Below the pieces are notes generated by a model. The model was not told where the DNA came from. It was given only the letters and a program-made list of their open reading frames with translations, and did not search any database. A DNA stretch of 64,000 nucleotides from NCBI GenBank assembly GCA_963704855.1, contig CAVPHY010000024.1, positions 372,001-436,000 of the forward strand, in the 5' to 3' direction. This stretch comes from SZUA-36 sp963704855 (GTDB lineage Bacteria > Pseudomonadota > Gammaproteobacteria > Xanthomonadales > SZUA-36). Each line of letters begins with the position of its first letter. Within the stretch, counting starts at the first letter, position 1. The translations under genes and the position numbers were made by a program. Shown one piece after another: positions 9,316 through 18,776 of the stretch.

Positions 9316-9570
9316 TTACTTCCCTTTTTTGATCAGGCCGACAAAATATAACAATATCGCGGCGCCGATGGTTGCGGTAACGATCGAACCGATCATGCCG
9401 CCGACCGAGATGCCCAGCAAGCTGAACACATAGCCCCCGATAACCGCGCCCAGGATACCGACGACGATATTACCAAAGAGACCGAAGCCGCCACCTTTCA
9501 TCAGGATGCCGGCCAACCAACCCGCGATGGCGCCGATAAACAGAATTGCTATCAATCCGGTTGTTTCCAT
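9316..9570 (-). CDS. GlsB/YeaQ/YmgE family membrane protein
   Basis: This 84-residue, very hydrophobic and glycine-rich inner-membrane protein has three predicted helices. The GAIAGWLAGILMKGGGFGLFGN and GILGAVIGG stretches are diagnostic of the GlsB/YeaQ/YmgE (transglycosylase-associated) family. Members are stress-induced in several bacteria, but their molecular role is not settled. It is the last gene of the minus-strand run that starts with the META-domain gene, separated from ydbL by about 100 bases. Confidence 0.92.
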   Translation of the reverse strand: METTGLIAILFIGAIAGWLAGILMKGGGFGLFGNIVVGILGAVIGGYVFSLLGISVGGMIGSIVTATIGAAILLYFVGLIKKGK

Positions 9571-9666
9571 AGTTTCCTCTCATGCTACGGGTGTGTTTCT
9601 TTAACTACACTCAGGCTACCGTTGTTCGCAGTGCGTGACAAGTCACACGTCCTGCCTGTTGGCCGG

Positions 9667-10014
9667 TTATTTCTTGCGCCAGACCCCGTTTGCGTCACGG
9701 ACGTAATTGCCGGAAACCGTCTTTTCAATGGCGGTATTGCCACCGACCTTTTCAACCGCGGTAATACTTGTACCCTCTTTGGCGGCAATTTCCTGGTAAC
9801 CGGCCTTGCGCTTGGCGTTGACTTCGTTGACCAGTTTCTTGATATCCGCAGGTACATTCTGTGCTACCAGCCCAAGATAGCCATCAGCCTGTTCGCCGAT
9901 CAGGCCATCCGCCTTGGGTTGCGTCAGCGGACTGTCGGCTACGGCGACAGAAACCGTTAACAGGCTGATTAGCAGCGCTACAAAAATCTGTCCGATCCAT
10001 TTTTTTGAGTTCAT
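9667..10014 (-). CDS. ydbL: YdbL family periplasmic protein (DUF1318)
   Basis: The protein has about 115 residues with a signal peptide ending near AVAD. The body carries the YdbL/DUF1318 pattern: GLIGEQADGYLG, then NAKRKAGYQEIA, and a C-terminal ANGVWRKK. Three ATGs lie in tandem. A GGAAG seven bases before the third (10014) favours that one. YdbL is encoded with YdbH and YnbE in many proteobacteria and modulates their function in lipid transport to the outer membrane. The same order is kept here. Confidence 0.92.
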   Translation of the reverse strand: MNSKKWIGQIFVALLISLLTVSVAVADSPLTQPKADGLIGEQADGYLGLVAQNVPADIKKLVNEVNAKRKAGYQEIAAKEGTSITAVEKVGGNTAIEKTVSGNYVRDANGVWRKK

Positions 10015-10088
10015 CATCATGCTTCCGTTTCTTCCATTTACCCTGTTAAATCCTGTGCTTTTTACCATACCTTTTCCAGGTTCTGGTA

Positions 10089-10268
10089 TCAGAACAAGTC
10101 GTCTTCCAGCAGTTCTTCGACCTGCTTTTCTACCTTTATCAGGATTTCGTGTTTGATATTGATGTTCATATTAATTTCAATCGGCTTGTCGGGCGCCTCG
10201 ACCCTGACGGTCGGTGTGCATGCCGCACCCAGAAATAATATAGCTACCAGCATTGTTAGTTGTTTCAT
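10089..10268 (-). CDS. ynbE: YnbE family lipoprotein (59 residues)
   Basis: This is a very short gene of 59 codons. The N-terminus MKQLTMLVAILFLGAAC is a lipoprotein signal with cysteine 17 as the lipid site. It is followed by TPTVRVEAPDKPIEIN and an amphipathic end EKQVEELLEDDLF, which is the YnbE pattern. In E. coli, YnbE is an outer-membrane lipoprotein that docks YdbH by beta-strand stacking. It sits between ydbH and ydbL on the same strand, exactly as in E. coli. Identity is clear from both sequence and context. Confidence 0.93.
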   Translation of the reverse strand: MKQLTMLVAILFLGAACTPTVRVEAPDKPIEINMNINIKHEILIKVEKQVEELLEDDLF

Positions 10269-10340
10269 TGCGCCACCACCGGTGTGTTTTCAATTAGTGT
10301 ATACATTAACAGTTTGAACTGAATTTTTCCTGAACAGTTC

Positions 10341-12869
10341 TCACTTCTGCTGGCTCTTGATCTCTTTTAATATCGCATCCTCAAAACTCCCGGTTATAAA
10401 CATCGCTTCGAAAACAGCCGGTAGCGAGCCGTTGATATTCAAATTGAAAACCACCGGGTGACCGCCATACAGGTCCGGGTTCTTTCCTTCGAGTCGAATG
10501 GTCATCCTGTAAGTGCCGTCGGCCTGGTAGTTGAACGTTCCGGAAAGGTCCTGGTATTGAAAATTCTCCATTGCCTTCAGACCGATATTGGTGGCTGCCA
10601 TACCGGCATTCCTGTAAGCAAGCTGACCCGGGACGGTTGAGCGGAATGTTCCGTTTCTCACATAGAGTCCGGTTTGATCGCTGCCAAGTGGTATGGAGAT
10701 GTCGAGGAAACCGGTTCCCCCCAGACCGCCGACATCAACAAAGGCCAGTAACCTGGCCAGGTTGATATGGCTGAGCTCAAGCGTGGTGTCTGCAATCAGA
10801 TAATCCGAAACCTGCAGGCTGCCGAGTGTAAGCTGGCCGTCAAATACCTCTGCGGACAGGTTCTTCAGGCCGAAACGTTCGGTGCTCTCAACTTCAAGCT
10901 CAGACCGGATACGGGTTAGATCTACACCACCCGCAAGTGAGACCGCTTCAATGGCGATCGGGCCGTGTGCCTGTAACGCCCTGTCATAACCCGAGTTGAA
11001 GGTAAAGCTGGCTGCGCGTGCACTGCTTTCGTGCATCGAAGCTCCCAATTCATGACCGCTGATAAGCAGCTTGGCGGTGATCTCTTCACCCACCAGCACA
11101 TCACCCTGCAGTTCGACATAGCCATCGGTCAGCTTCACTGAATCAGGCAGTTTAAAATGAGCGACCGACAACAGTTTTCTTATCTTTGCCAGCTTTACCG
11201 TCACCGGCAGCAACTTGATGTTCCAACGTTCGGCCTCCGTATTTCCAGCAAATTCAAATGGCAACTCCGGCCCGAGGGCAAACATCAGTGTACCGGAACC
11301 GCTGATGTCGGCCTGGCTCAGCAGGGCGCTGTTGATATCAAAGTCGAAACCGGTCCAGGTCTCATTGTCGATCTCCGCGACAAAGCCCTGGGTGCGTACA
11401 CCCAGCTTGCCGGTCAGGCTGACCAGATCCAGTTCCTGCCATGCCAGGTCAATTTCTGCTGCGGAAACGCTTTGTGGATTGAAGCGGGCTTGCAGCAATC
11501 TGCCGTCACCCGTGCTGAGATAGGTCCCGTCCCCGGCATTCACTTTTGCCTTGATGGAAAGCTTCTCAGCATCGACTCTCTGGTCCTCCGAGGTGTAAGT
11601 GAAAGGCGCGTTTACCTCCCAGTCCACGTCGATAACGCCATTTACGGAGGTTGATTCCGGCCTGGAAAAATCCTCTGTCGCAATCTGAAGACCGGCAGAC
11701 TGTAACTTCATGTTCTGCGTGCTCGAAGCAAGATCAAACTTTACATCGCCGCTGAAGCTGATTGAGGAACTGTTGCCCGGTGAAAACAGAAGGGCACTGT
11801 TGGAACCCAGTTCGGTAAAAACCACTGCGCCGGATCGAGGTGTGAGCTGCAAGCCTGGAATGGCCTCGTTGAGCAGTACATCAATCCAGGCAGTATCGCC
11901 CTGGTACTGAAGTTTTACGGCTGCCGGGGTGCTCACGACGATATGCTCGCCATCACGGGCTGCCAGCAAACGGGTGTTCAAATCCAGTGCTCCGCCCTCT
12001 GATACCAGCCTCAGGTTTTCGCTGTTCAGCGTAAGGTTTTCAATGTCCTGCCGATCCTGGCCTGAAAAATCTGCCTGTAATTCAAGCTTGCCGCCCAACC
12101 GGGTGAATGCACGCCCGGTACTGCTTGCCAGCACCGAATCAAGCCAGTCCCGGTTTGCCAGGTCGGCGTCTATGACCGCTTCCACATGAGTCGAGGTTGT
12201 CGTTGGATGATCCTGCTGTTCCATTTTTACGACCAGCCATGGCTGCAAATCCACGCCGCTTGGGAAGCGGATGGATGCGGTAGTTAAAGCGGGGCTTACG
12301 TGCACTTCAAGCTGCCCTGTGAACTGCAGGGAATCTGCAATGATCACCTGGCTGGCCAGGTGAAAGCTGTTGTCCGCGTGGGGAGTCAGCTCAAATGCGT
12401 TGAAATCAACCAGCAGTGGCGGGGAAGGTGTAGTGCTTCCGGTCTCAATTTCAGCTGCCGGGTGCAAAACCATGCGCAGCTGGTTGACCGAGAGCCTGGG
12501 TAACCGGCCAGCCAGCCTGGTCACCGGCAGTGACAGGTCGTCCAGCGTGAAAGCATCAGCGGACCGGCTTGCACCCGCGCCCGGGTAGACATCGAGGGAC
12601 AGCAGGCCAATAGCCGTCTCAAGACCCTTGTAGTCGAAACGGAGGCCGGAAGAAGTTACAACCAGTCCGGTCAGGGCGAACTCGCCTTTCAGACGCAATG
12701 TTTCAACATTGATTCCGCTTGGGCCAGGGTAACCGCTGCGCAATTCTTCCAGTTGCCAGCCTGGCGGCAGTTGCCTGGCAAGTACGTGTGGCAACCACAG
12801 TGGGGTGGCTGCATAAATACCTGCAAGCAGGACCAGAAGAATCAAAAACGACTTGAGCAACAGTTTCAT
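10341..12869 (-). CDS. ydbH: YdbH family AsmA-like intermembrane phospholipid transport protein
   Basis: This large inner-membrane-anchored periplasmic protein of about 842 residues has a single N-terminal membrane segment (KSFLILLVLLAGIYAAT) and a long beta-rich body. YdbH is one of the three AsmA-like proteins (with YhdP and TamB) that carry phospholipids to the outer membrane. The C-terminal part has the domain with NIGLKAMENFQYQDLSGTF and VVFNLNINGSLPAVFEA. The ATG at 12869 is preferred over an upstream TTG at 12917, which would overlap the META gene. It is followed by ynbE and ydbL, its known partners. Confidence 0.9.
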   Translation of the reverse strand: MKLLLKSFLILLVLLAGIYAATPLWLPHVLARQLPPGWQLEELRSGYPGPSGINVETLRLKGEFALTGLVVTSSGLRFDYKGLETAIGLLSLDVYPGAGASRSADAFTLDDLSLPVTRLAGRLPRLSVNQLRMVLHPAAEIETGSTTPSPPLLVDFNAFELTPHADNSFHLASQVIIADSLQFTGQLEVHVSPALTTASIRFPSGVDLQPWLVVKMEQQDHPTTTSTHVEAVIDADLANRDWLDSVLASSTGRAFTRLGGKLELQADFSGQDRQDIENLTLNSENLRLVSEGGALDLNTRLLAARDGEHIVVSTPAAVKLQYQGDTAWIDVLLNEAIPGLQLTPRSGAVVFTELGSNSALLFSPGNSSSISFSGDVKFDLASSTQNMKLQSAGLQIATEDFSRPESTSVNGVIDVDWEVNAPFTYTSEDQRVDAEKLSIKAKVNAGDGTYLSTGDGRLLQARFNPQSVSAAEIDLAWQELDLVSLTGKLGVRTQGFVAEIDNETWTGFDFDINSALLSQADISGSGTLMFALGPELPFEFAGNTEAERWNIKLLPVTVKLAKIRKLLSVAHFKLPDSVKLTDGYVELQGDVLVGEEITAKLLISGHELGASMHESSARAASFTFNSGYDRALQAHGPIAIEAVSLAGGVDLTRIRSELEVESTERFGLKNLSAEVFDGQLTLGSLQVSDYLIADTTLELSHINLARLLAFVDVGGLGGTGFLDISIPLGSDQTGLYVRNGTFRSTVPGQLAYRNAGMAATNIGLKAMENFQYQDLSGTFNYQADGTYRMTIRLEGKNPDLYGGHPVVFNLNINGSLPAVFEAMFITGSFEDAILKEIKSQQK

Positions 12870-12897
12870 CAATATGTATAAATGGCGCCAGCTATGT

Positions 12898-13821
12898 TTA
12901 TGGGTGCTTGGCCCCAACCGGGCTGAAAAGCATTGTGAACAGGGTTCCGTCCTCTTTACGGCCGCTAAATGCCAGGCTGCCGGTGTGGAAACTGAAATTC
13001 CTGACCAGCGCCAGCGATTCTAGATATGCTTGCTCAACTTCCATCAGTTGCTCCGGACAGGCCATCCGCGTGCCCATCGATGCACCGATGACGATGTCGC
13101 CCGGTTTATCACCTTCCTTGATTTCTGCGGAATAACGGTTGCACGCGCTCTTGCCTGATACACGCCCGCCTCCAATAGATAGTGTGACCTCGGTATCTGC
13201 CGGAATTGACTGATCGTGGTTCGAATGTGTCAAAACCCAATCGCTTCCTTCCAATACGTCCAGGGAAAGTTTACCGGTAACTTCCATTGTATTTTCTTCC
13301 AATTGCCCGTCAGTCAATTTCCAGGTACGTCTTGCCAGTTGGGTGGGGCAACACATCGCGTCATTTTCACCGGCTTGCAGCACCTCGAAGATGAGCTTGC
13401 CTGAATCAATTTTAGCGCTTCTGAGCTTCACGCGGTCACCGATCAGGGCCGTCGAGGTGTTGTTGTACCCGCCGTTTTCGGGTTTCATCACCGCGATATA
13501 GATATTGCTGCCCGTACCGCCCCCGCTTTGCCATAACAATGCGATGGTTTCCTCGTGCCCGTCGGCATCCAGGTCCCCGCTTGGCTGGATGTCCTCAATC
13601 AGTCCAACGCCTGGCCTGGATGCCCCGCCTTCCACATAGGGCGCCCCTTCCCAGCGCCCGTTCAGCAAGGTAACAGGCCCATTCTCAATGCCGGTGTAGG
13701 TGGCGTTTTCCAGTCCCATTGTGGCTGAGCCCTTCTCACTGGCAAACCCGTAAGATGTAATGAATCCGCTAGTCACGAATGTGAATAAAACAACCATGAT
13801 CTGTAAGTGATAGCGTTTCAT
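12898..13821 (-). CDS. META domain-containing exported protein
   Basis: This protein of about 307 residues starts at the ATG at 13821, which follows a GGAAAGG ribosome-binding site. A signal peptide (about residues 1-27) precedes a middle region with an FG-GAP-like DADGHEETIALLW segment. A C-terminal META/HslJ domain (about residues 190-300) has the typical SGKSACNRYSAEI and MACPEQLMEVEQAYLESL motifs. META domains occur in HslJ, a heat-inducible novobiocin-resistance-linked lipoprotein, but their role is unclear. It is 28 bases upstream of ydbH, so it probably shares that operon. Confidence 0.85.
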   Translation of the reverse strand: MKRYHLQIMVVLFTFVTSGFITSYGFASEKGSATMGLENATYTGIENGPVTLLNGRWEGAPYVEGGASRPGVGLIEDIQPSGDLDADGHEETIALLWQSGGGTGSNIYIAVMKPENGGYNNTSTALIGDRVKLRSAKIDSGKLIFEVLQAGENDAMCCPTQLARRTWKLTDGQLEENTMEVTGKLSLDVLEGSDWVLTHSNHDQSIPADTEVTLSIGGGRVSGKSACNRYSAEIKEGDKPGDIVIGASMGTRMACPEQLMEVEQAYLESLALVRNFSFHTGSLAFSGRKEDGTLFTMLFSPVGAKHP

Positions 13822-13988
13822 AAGACCTTTCCTTTCAATTATTTTTGTCCAAGCCCGGGGGTTAAACAAGCTCTGCGTGTCTGCCAGGGTCAGACCGTAA
13901 AGCCCATCATATAGTTTCCGTTTGCCGGTGGCATTCTCGCAAAGGATTTTTTCAAACTTGCCGCCCCTGGCTGATAGAATCCACCGTT

Positions 13989-16175
13989 ATGCACTCCACT
14001 TCATCAAAACCTGTCTTAAGGGTCGCCCTGCCGGTACCGCTAAGACAGCTTTTTGACTACTTGCCGGCCCACAATGGTACAGCCCACAAAGCTGGCCAGC
14101 GTGTGGTGGTGCCATTCGGTCCCCGCAAACTGGTGGGTGTGATCGTGGAGGTCGCGGGCCGGAGTGAGTTACCCCTCGATAAGCTGGCGGCGGTACAGGA
14201 GTATCCTGACGGTGAGCAGACGGTTCTGACCAGCGAGATCCTGGGACTGCTCAAATGGTGCTGGCGCTACTACAAACACGCACCCGGCGAAGTGGTTTTC
14301 AACGCTTTGCCACCGATGCTCAGGAAGACCGGTGTAACGATTCCACCACCACCATTGCAATACCGCCTGACCATAGACGGTGAAGCGCGCTTGCTTGAAC
14401 CGGTGGGGCGTATCAGGGCGCAGATCGGTTTGCTGGAGAAGCTGCGCGAAGGGCCGTTGACCGAGCCGCAATTGCAGGCCGTCACACCAGCCTGGCGGAA
14501 AACATTGTCCCGCCTGCTTGAGCAGCAATGGGTGCAATCTGAAAACCAGCAACCGCCGGGCCTTGACCCGGTTCCGGGGCCGCAATTGCTCGATGAGCAA
14601 AGGCTTGCGGTTGATGCCATCAGTCTCGGACTGGGTGAGTATCACTGCCACCTGCTCGATGGCATAACCGGCAGCGGTAAAACCGAGGTCTACCTGCGGT
14701 TGCTCGAACAGGTCCTCGGCAATGGTGGCCAGGCCCTGCTGCTGGTGCCGGAAATCGGTCTGACGCCACAGCTGGTCAACCGTTTCACGGAACGCCTCGG
14801 TTTCGAGCCGGTTGTAACGCATTCCGGCCTCAGTGAAAGGCAGCGTCTGCAGGCCTGGGCGATGGCCAGGAGTGGTCTTGCAAGGCTGGTAATCGGTACG
14901 CGATCCGCGTTGTTTCTTCCGATGCCCGACTTGCAAATGATTATTCTTGATGAAGAGCACGATGCGTCGTTCAAACAACAGGAGGGTTTTCGTTACTCCA
15001 GTCGCGACGTTGCGGTGAAAAGGGCGTCCGGACGGGCGATACCCGTGGTGCTGGGCACCGCGACGCCCTCGCTGGAAACGTTCAGCAACGCCATGGGCGA
15101 ACGGTACAGATGGCTTCGTCTCAGGCAGCGTGCGACCGGTGCGGCGGAACCACGCTGGCGTGTGCTGGACCTGCTGCAGCAAAACATGAGTGGTGGTATT
15201 TCCGCGACTGCCATGCGTGCGATTGGTGAGGCCCTGGAAAAGGGTGAGCAGGCGTTGGTTTTCCTTAACCGGCGGGGGTATGCACCGGTTATCCTTTGCC
15301 ACGAGTGTGGCTGGCATGCTGCATGCCAGCGTTGTGATGCGAACCTGACCTGGCACAAGACCAGTCGCCGCCTGTTATGTCATCACTGTGACAGTGGCAT
15401 GCGGGTGCCGGTGATGTGCCCGGAATGTGGCGCCGATGCATTGCAGGGGGCAGGTGAGGGCACCGAGCAGCTTGAACAGGTTTTGACCAGGGCCTTTCCG
15501 GATACCCCGTTGCTACGCTTTGACCGGGACAGTGTTCGTAAAAAGGGTGAGTTTGAACGGTTGGCAACACAGGTCGAAGCCGGTGAAGCCTGTTTACTGG
15601 TGGGTACCCAGATGCTGGCCAAGGGTCATCATTTTCCGAAGGTGACACTGGTGGTGATAGTGAACCTTGACCAGGCCCTGTACAGTGCCGATTTCCGGGC
15701 GCTCGAGCGTATGGGTCAATTGATGGTGCAGGTGGCTGGCCGTGCCGGCCGTGACCAGCTTCCCGGCGAGGTGATACTGCAAACACATTATCCGCAGCAC
15801 GAATCCCTGCTGACTTTGCTGAAATCAGGTTATGAAGCCTTCGCCGCTGAAATCTGCATGGACCGCAGAGCAGCCTGCCTGCCGCCATTCAGTTACCAGG
15901 CGCTGTTGCGTTCAGATGCCCACCTGAAAGATGATGTCAGGCGTTTCCTGGATCAGGCGAAGCAGTGTTTTCCGGCCGGCGAAGCGGTCGTTTACGGGCC
16001 TTTTCCGGCCATGATGGAGCGCAGGAGCGGACGTACCCGGTGGTATTTGCTGGTGCAGGCCAACAGGCGCTCCGGTTTGCACCGGCAACTCGATGAGTGG
16101 GTGGCGAAGCTTCCAGGGCTGCCTTCCGTACGCAAGGTTCGCTGGTCGATCGATGTTGATCCACAGGATTATTGA
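13989..16175 (+). CDS. priA: Primosomal replication restart helicase PriA
   Basis: This 728-residue 3'-to-5' DNA helicase reloads the replisome at stalled forks. The N-terminal 3'-DNA-binding domain is followed by the helicase core: Walker A GITGSGKTEVY near residue 228 and the Walker B LDEEHD. The eight-cysteine zinc region (CHECGWHAACQRC, then CHHCDSGMRVPVMCPEC) is complete. The conserved VGTQMLAKGHHFP and GRAGR motifs are also seen. Length is standard. It is divergent from the META gene, and a hairpin follows at 16199. Confidence 0.98.
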   Translation: MHSTSSKPVLRVALPVPLRQLFDYLPAHNGTAHKAGQRVVVPFGPRKLVGVIVEVAGRSELPLDKLAAVQEYPDGEQTVLTSEILGLLKWCWRYYKHAPGEVVFNALPPMLRKTGVTIPPPPLQYRLTIDGEARLLEPVGRIRAQIGLLEKLREGPLTEPQLQAVTPAWRKTLSRLLEQQWVQSENQQPPGLDPVPGPQLLDEQRLAVDAISLGLGEYHCHLLDGITGSGKTEVYLRLLEQVLGNGGQALLLVPEIGLTPQLVNRFTERLGFEPVVTHSGLSERQRLQAWAMARSGLARLVIGTRSALFLPMPDLQMIILDEEHDASFKQQEGFRYSSRDVAVKRASGRAIPVVLGTATPSLETFSNAMGERYRWLRLRQRATGAAEPRWRVLDLLQQNMSGGISATAMRAIGEALEKGEQALVFLNRRGYAPVILCHECGWHAACQRCDANLTWHKTSRRLLCHHCDSGMRVPVMCPECGADALQGAGEGTEQLEQVLTRAFPDTPLLRFDRDSVRKKGEFERLATQVEAGEACLLVGTQMLAKGHHFPKVTLVVIVNLDQALYSADFRALERMGQLMVQVAGRAGRDQLPGEVILQTHYPQHESLLTLLKSGYEAFAAEICMDRRAACLPPFSYQALLRSDAHLKDDVRRFLDQAKQCFPAGEAVVYGPFPAMMERRSGRTRWYLLVQANRRSGLHRQLDEWVAKLPGLPSVRKVRWSIDVDPQDY

Positions 16176-16198
16176 TTCTCAAGACAATAAGCCCGAAC

Positions 16199-16224
16199 AT
16201 TTCACCAGCACCGACTGGTGAAAT
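16199..16224 (+). terminator. Inverted repeat after priA, probable terminator
   Basis: A perfect 10-bp stem (atttcaccag / ctggtgaaat) with a 6-base loop lies 24 bases after the priA stop. It is followed by a short T-containing stretch but no long T run. Nothing else is recognisable in the 200 bases up to the moxR gene. Confidence 0.55.
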
Positions 16225-16378
16225 ATTTGGATCAGACGCTGAAAAAGACCGGGTTCGTGACCAATGACACTGATATAACGTCAGGTAGATAGGAGATCAT
16301 GAACGGTTGAAAAAGCGCAGCATCGTACCTATAGAACACACAGCTTCATTGATGAAGTATCAACCGCAGGTTTAGCAC

Positions 16379-17389
16379 ATGGAATCTACCGCCCAAACAC
16401 CCCAGACAAAAAAACAACAGCACCCGGAGCGTGCAGCGTTCAAGGAACTCAGCAAGGAAGCCAACGAACTCATTATCGGTCAGAAAAGGCTGATGGAACG
16501 GCTGGTCATGGCCCTGCTCTGCAATGGTCATCTGCTGGTAGAAGGCGCGCCAGGCTTGGCCAAGACCACGGCCATCAAGGTGCTGGCGGAACGTATAGAA
16601 GGTGATTTTCACCGTATCCAGTTTACCCCCGACCTGTTGCCCGCTGACCTGACTGGAACGGAAATATACCGGCCCCAGCAGGGTACCTTTGAATTCCAGC
16701 AGGGTCCGATTTTCCATAACATGATACTCGCCGATGAAGTCAACCGGGCGCCGGCCAAGGTTCAATCCGCCATGCTCGAGGCCATGGGTGAACACCAGGT
16801 CACGGTGGGCAGGGTCACTTACAAGATGCCGCCGTTATTCCTGGTGATGGCAACGCAAAACCCGATCGAGCAGGAGGGAACCTACCCCCTGCCAGAAGCG
16901 CAGCTTGATCGCTTCCTGATGCATGTGTCTATTGGTTACCCGGATGCCAGAGCTGAGCAGGCCATACTGGAACTGGCCCGCGGTCAGGCCCGCGATGAGC
17001 TGGGTGTCAAGCCCCAACCCAGGACCGTCGTGACCCAGCAACAGGTTTTTGCCGCACAAAGACAGGTGCTGGATCTGCACATGGCGCCGGCGTTGCAGGA
17101 ATATATTGTGCAACTGGTTCTGGCAACACGTAACGCAGGTGATTGGGATGAAAATCTGGGCCGCCTGGTCAGCTATGGCGCAAGCCCGCGCGCCACGATC
17201 GGCCTGGACCGCTGTGCCCGGGCGCGTGCCTGGCTCGATGGCCGTGATTTTGTTTCACCGGATGATATACACGCCGTGATACACGAGGTCCTGCGCCACC
17301 GTGTGCTCTTGTCATACGAGGCGGAAGCCGATGGTGTGACCGTGGATGAACTGGTCAACCGGCTACTGGACCTGGTTCCTGTTCCATGA
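16379..17389 (+). CDS. MoxR family AAA+ ATPase
   Basis: This 336-residue AAA+ protein of the MoxR family has Walker A GAPGLAKTTAI, Walker B ILADEVNRAP, sensor 1 ATQNPIEQEGTYPLPEAQLDRF, and the C-terminal lid with ASPRATIGL. MoxR ATPases act with VWA-domain proteins as chaperone-like systems for maturing metal-containing or envelope complexes. It heads an operon with DUF58, DUF4381, VWA and BatD genes, the classical Bat (aerotolerance) arrangement. Its stop overlaps the next gene as ATGA. Confidence 0.96.
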   Translation: MESTAQTPQTKKQQHPERAAFKELSKEANELIIGQKRLMERLVMALLCNGHLLVEGAPGLAKTTAIKVLAERIEGDFHRIQFTPDLLPADLTGTEIYRPQQGTFEFQQGPIFHNMILADEVNRAPAKVQSAMLEAMGEHQVTVGRVTYKMPPLFLVMATQNPIEQEGTYPLPEAQLDRFLMHVSIGYPDARAEQAILELARGQARDELGVKPQPRTVVTQQQVFAAQRQVLDLHMAPALQEYIVQLVLATRNAGDWDENLGRLVSYGASPRATIGLDRCARARAWLDGRDFVSPDDIHAVIHEVLRHRVLLSYEAEADGVTVDELVNRLLDLVPVP

Positions 17390-18312
17390 ATGATATGCAA
17401 GGGGACGGCATTCACTTAAGCGCCCCCGAATTAATAGCATTAAAACCCCGCTGCAACGCGCTGAGCCTGCCTATGCATCGCCCCGCCGCGTCTTCGCTGG
17501 CGGGTGCATACCGCTCCCGTTTCCGTGGCCGTGGTGTGGATTTCGTCGAGTCGCGTCACTACCTGCCCGGTGATGACATCCGCAACATGGATTGGCGTGT
17601 CACCGCCCGCACCGGCAGGGCGCACACCAAGATCTTCCAGGAGGAGAGGGAGCGGCCGGTACTGGTTGTCGTGGATGCCAGCCCCAGTCTCTATTTCGGC
17701 ACTCGCACCCGTCTCAAATCGGTTGCCGCCGGGCAACTGGCAGCTGCCGTGGCGTGGGCTTCGGTGCGCCGGGGTGACCGTATCGGTGCGTTCCTGTTCA
17801 CCTCGGATGACCATCGTGAATTCCGCCCTACGGGTGGACGCAGGGGCGCCATGCGGGTCATCCAGGGCCTGGTGGACTGGTTAAATCCTGAGGCCGCACA
17901 TCCCGGTAATAAGCCACTTTCCCTATCGCTTGAGCGTGTCCGCCATGCCGTGCGCCCCGGCAGCCTGGTGATTATCATCAGTGATTTCTTTAACCTGGAC
18001 GAGCAGTGTCACCGCCACCTGTCGCGCTTACGGCAACACAACGATGTGATCGGCTGCCAGGTGATGGATCCCGCGGAAGAATTTCTGCCTGCGGGAAGGT
18101 TTCCAATCTCGGACGGTGAAAACAGCGCCATGCTGGATACGCACGAGGATCATTCGCGCCAGCAATTTGACCGGATGAGCAATGAGCATGGCGAGATGCC
18201 CCGGCGCATGTTTCAGCGGCACAAATGTGGCTGGATGGTGTTAAAAACAACAGACGACCCGGTGGAAGTACTCGGTCGCGAATTACGTCTGCTGATCGGG
18301 CGCGGTGCATGA
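17386..18312 (+). CDS. DUF58 domain-containing protein
   Basis: This 308-residue soluble protein has the DUF58 core: RGRGVDFVESRHYLPGDD and IRNMDWRVTARTGRAHTK around residues 45-85, followed by a VWA-like fold with VVVDASPSLYFG near residue 95. It probably works with the MoxR ATPase encoded just upstream. The gene overlaps both neighbours by four bases, so translational coupling across moxR, DUF58 and DUF4381 is likely. The substrate is unknown. Confidence 0.94.
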   Translation: MNDMQGDGIHLSAPELIALKPRCNALSLPMHRPAASSLAGAYRSRFRGRGVDFVESRHYLPGDDIRNMDWRVTARTGRAHTKIFQEERERPVLVVVDASPSLYFGTRTRLKSVAAGQLAAAVAWASVRRGDRIGAFLFTSDDHREFRPTGGRRGAMRVIQGLVDWLNPEAAHPGNKPLSLSLERVRHAVRPGSLVIIISDFFNLDEQCHRHLSRLRQHNDVIGCQVMDPAEEFLPAGRFPISDGENSAMLDTHEDHSRQQFDRMSNEHGEMPRRMFQRHKCGWMVLKTTDDPVEVLGRELRLLIGRGA

Positions 18313-18776
18313 ACCCGGACCTGTTATCACAGTTGCGCGATATCCATACGGCGGCGCCCGTTCCGTGGTGGCCACCGGCACCCGGCTGGTGGGTGCTGGC
18401 CGCGCTGCTGCTGGTTCTGTTGGTCTGGTTGGGCCGGATTGCGCTGGCGCGTTACAGGGTTCATCAGCGGCGTCGCCAGATGTTGGGATGGGTTGACCAG
18501 CTGAACGTCAATATCGACCCCGGGCGTGAACCGCAGGCGTATTTGTCAACGCTGAACCGTATTTTCAAGCTGGTTGCGCTGAGAGCTTTTCCCGATCAGC
18601 ATTGCGCAGTGCTCAATGGTCAGGAATGGACGGATTTTCTGACTGAGAAAATGCAACAAACGCCATCGGTGGAGTTGCTGGGTGTACTCGCTTCAGGCCC
18701 GTATGACCCGGCGCCCCGGTTCGACCCTGAACTGATGAGCGAACTGGCCCGTTACTGGATCAGGAAGCATGGCTGA
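18309..18776 (+). CDS. DUF4381 domain-containing membrane protein
   Basis: This 155-residue protein starts at the ATG at 18309, which overlaps the DUF58 stop. The N-terminus DLLSQLRDIHTAAPVPWWPPAPGWW is characteristic of DUF4381. One membrane helix follows (about residues 25-45), then a cytoplasmic domain with LNRIFKLVALRAFP. The family occurs almost only in MoxR/VWA operons between DUF58 and the first VWA gene, as here. The function is unknown; a membrane adaptor for the VWA proteins is plausible. Confidence 0.92.
   Translation: MNPDLLSQLRDIHTAAPVPWWPPAPGWWVLAALLLVLLVWLGRIALARYRVHQRRRQMLGWVDQLNVNIDPGREPQAYLSTLNRIFKLVALRAFPDQHCAVLNGQEWTDFLTEKMQQTPSVELLGVLASGPYDPAPRFDPELMSELARYWIRKHG

Noticed and set aside
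11157..11654. 165-codon open frame on the plus strand inside ydbH
   Set aside because: It is a shadow frame; the minus-strand gene is continuous through it.
14169..15356. 395-codon open frame on the minus strand
   Set aside because: It lies wholly opposite priA, has no recognisable protein pattern and follows codon bias of the sense gene.
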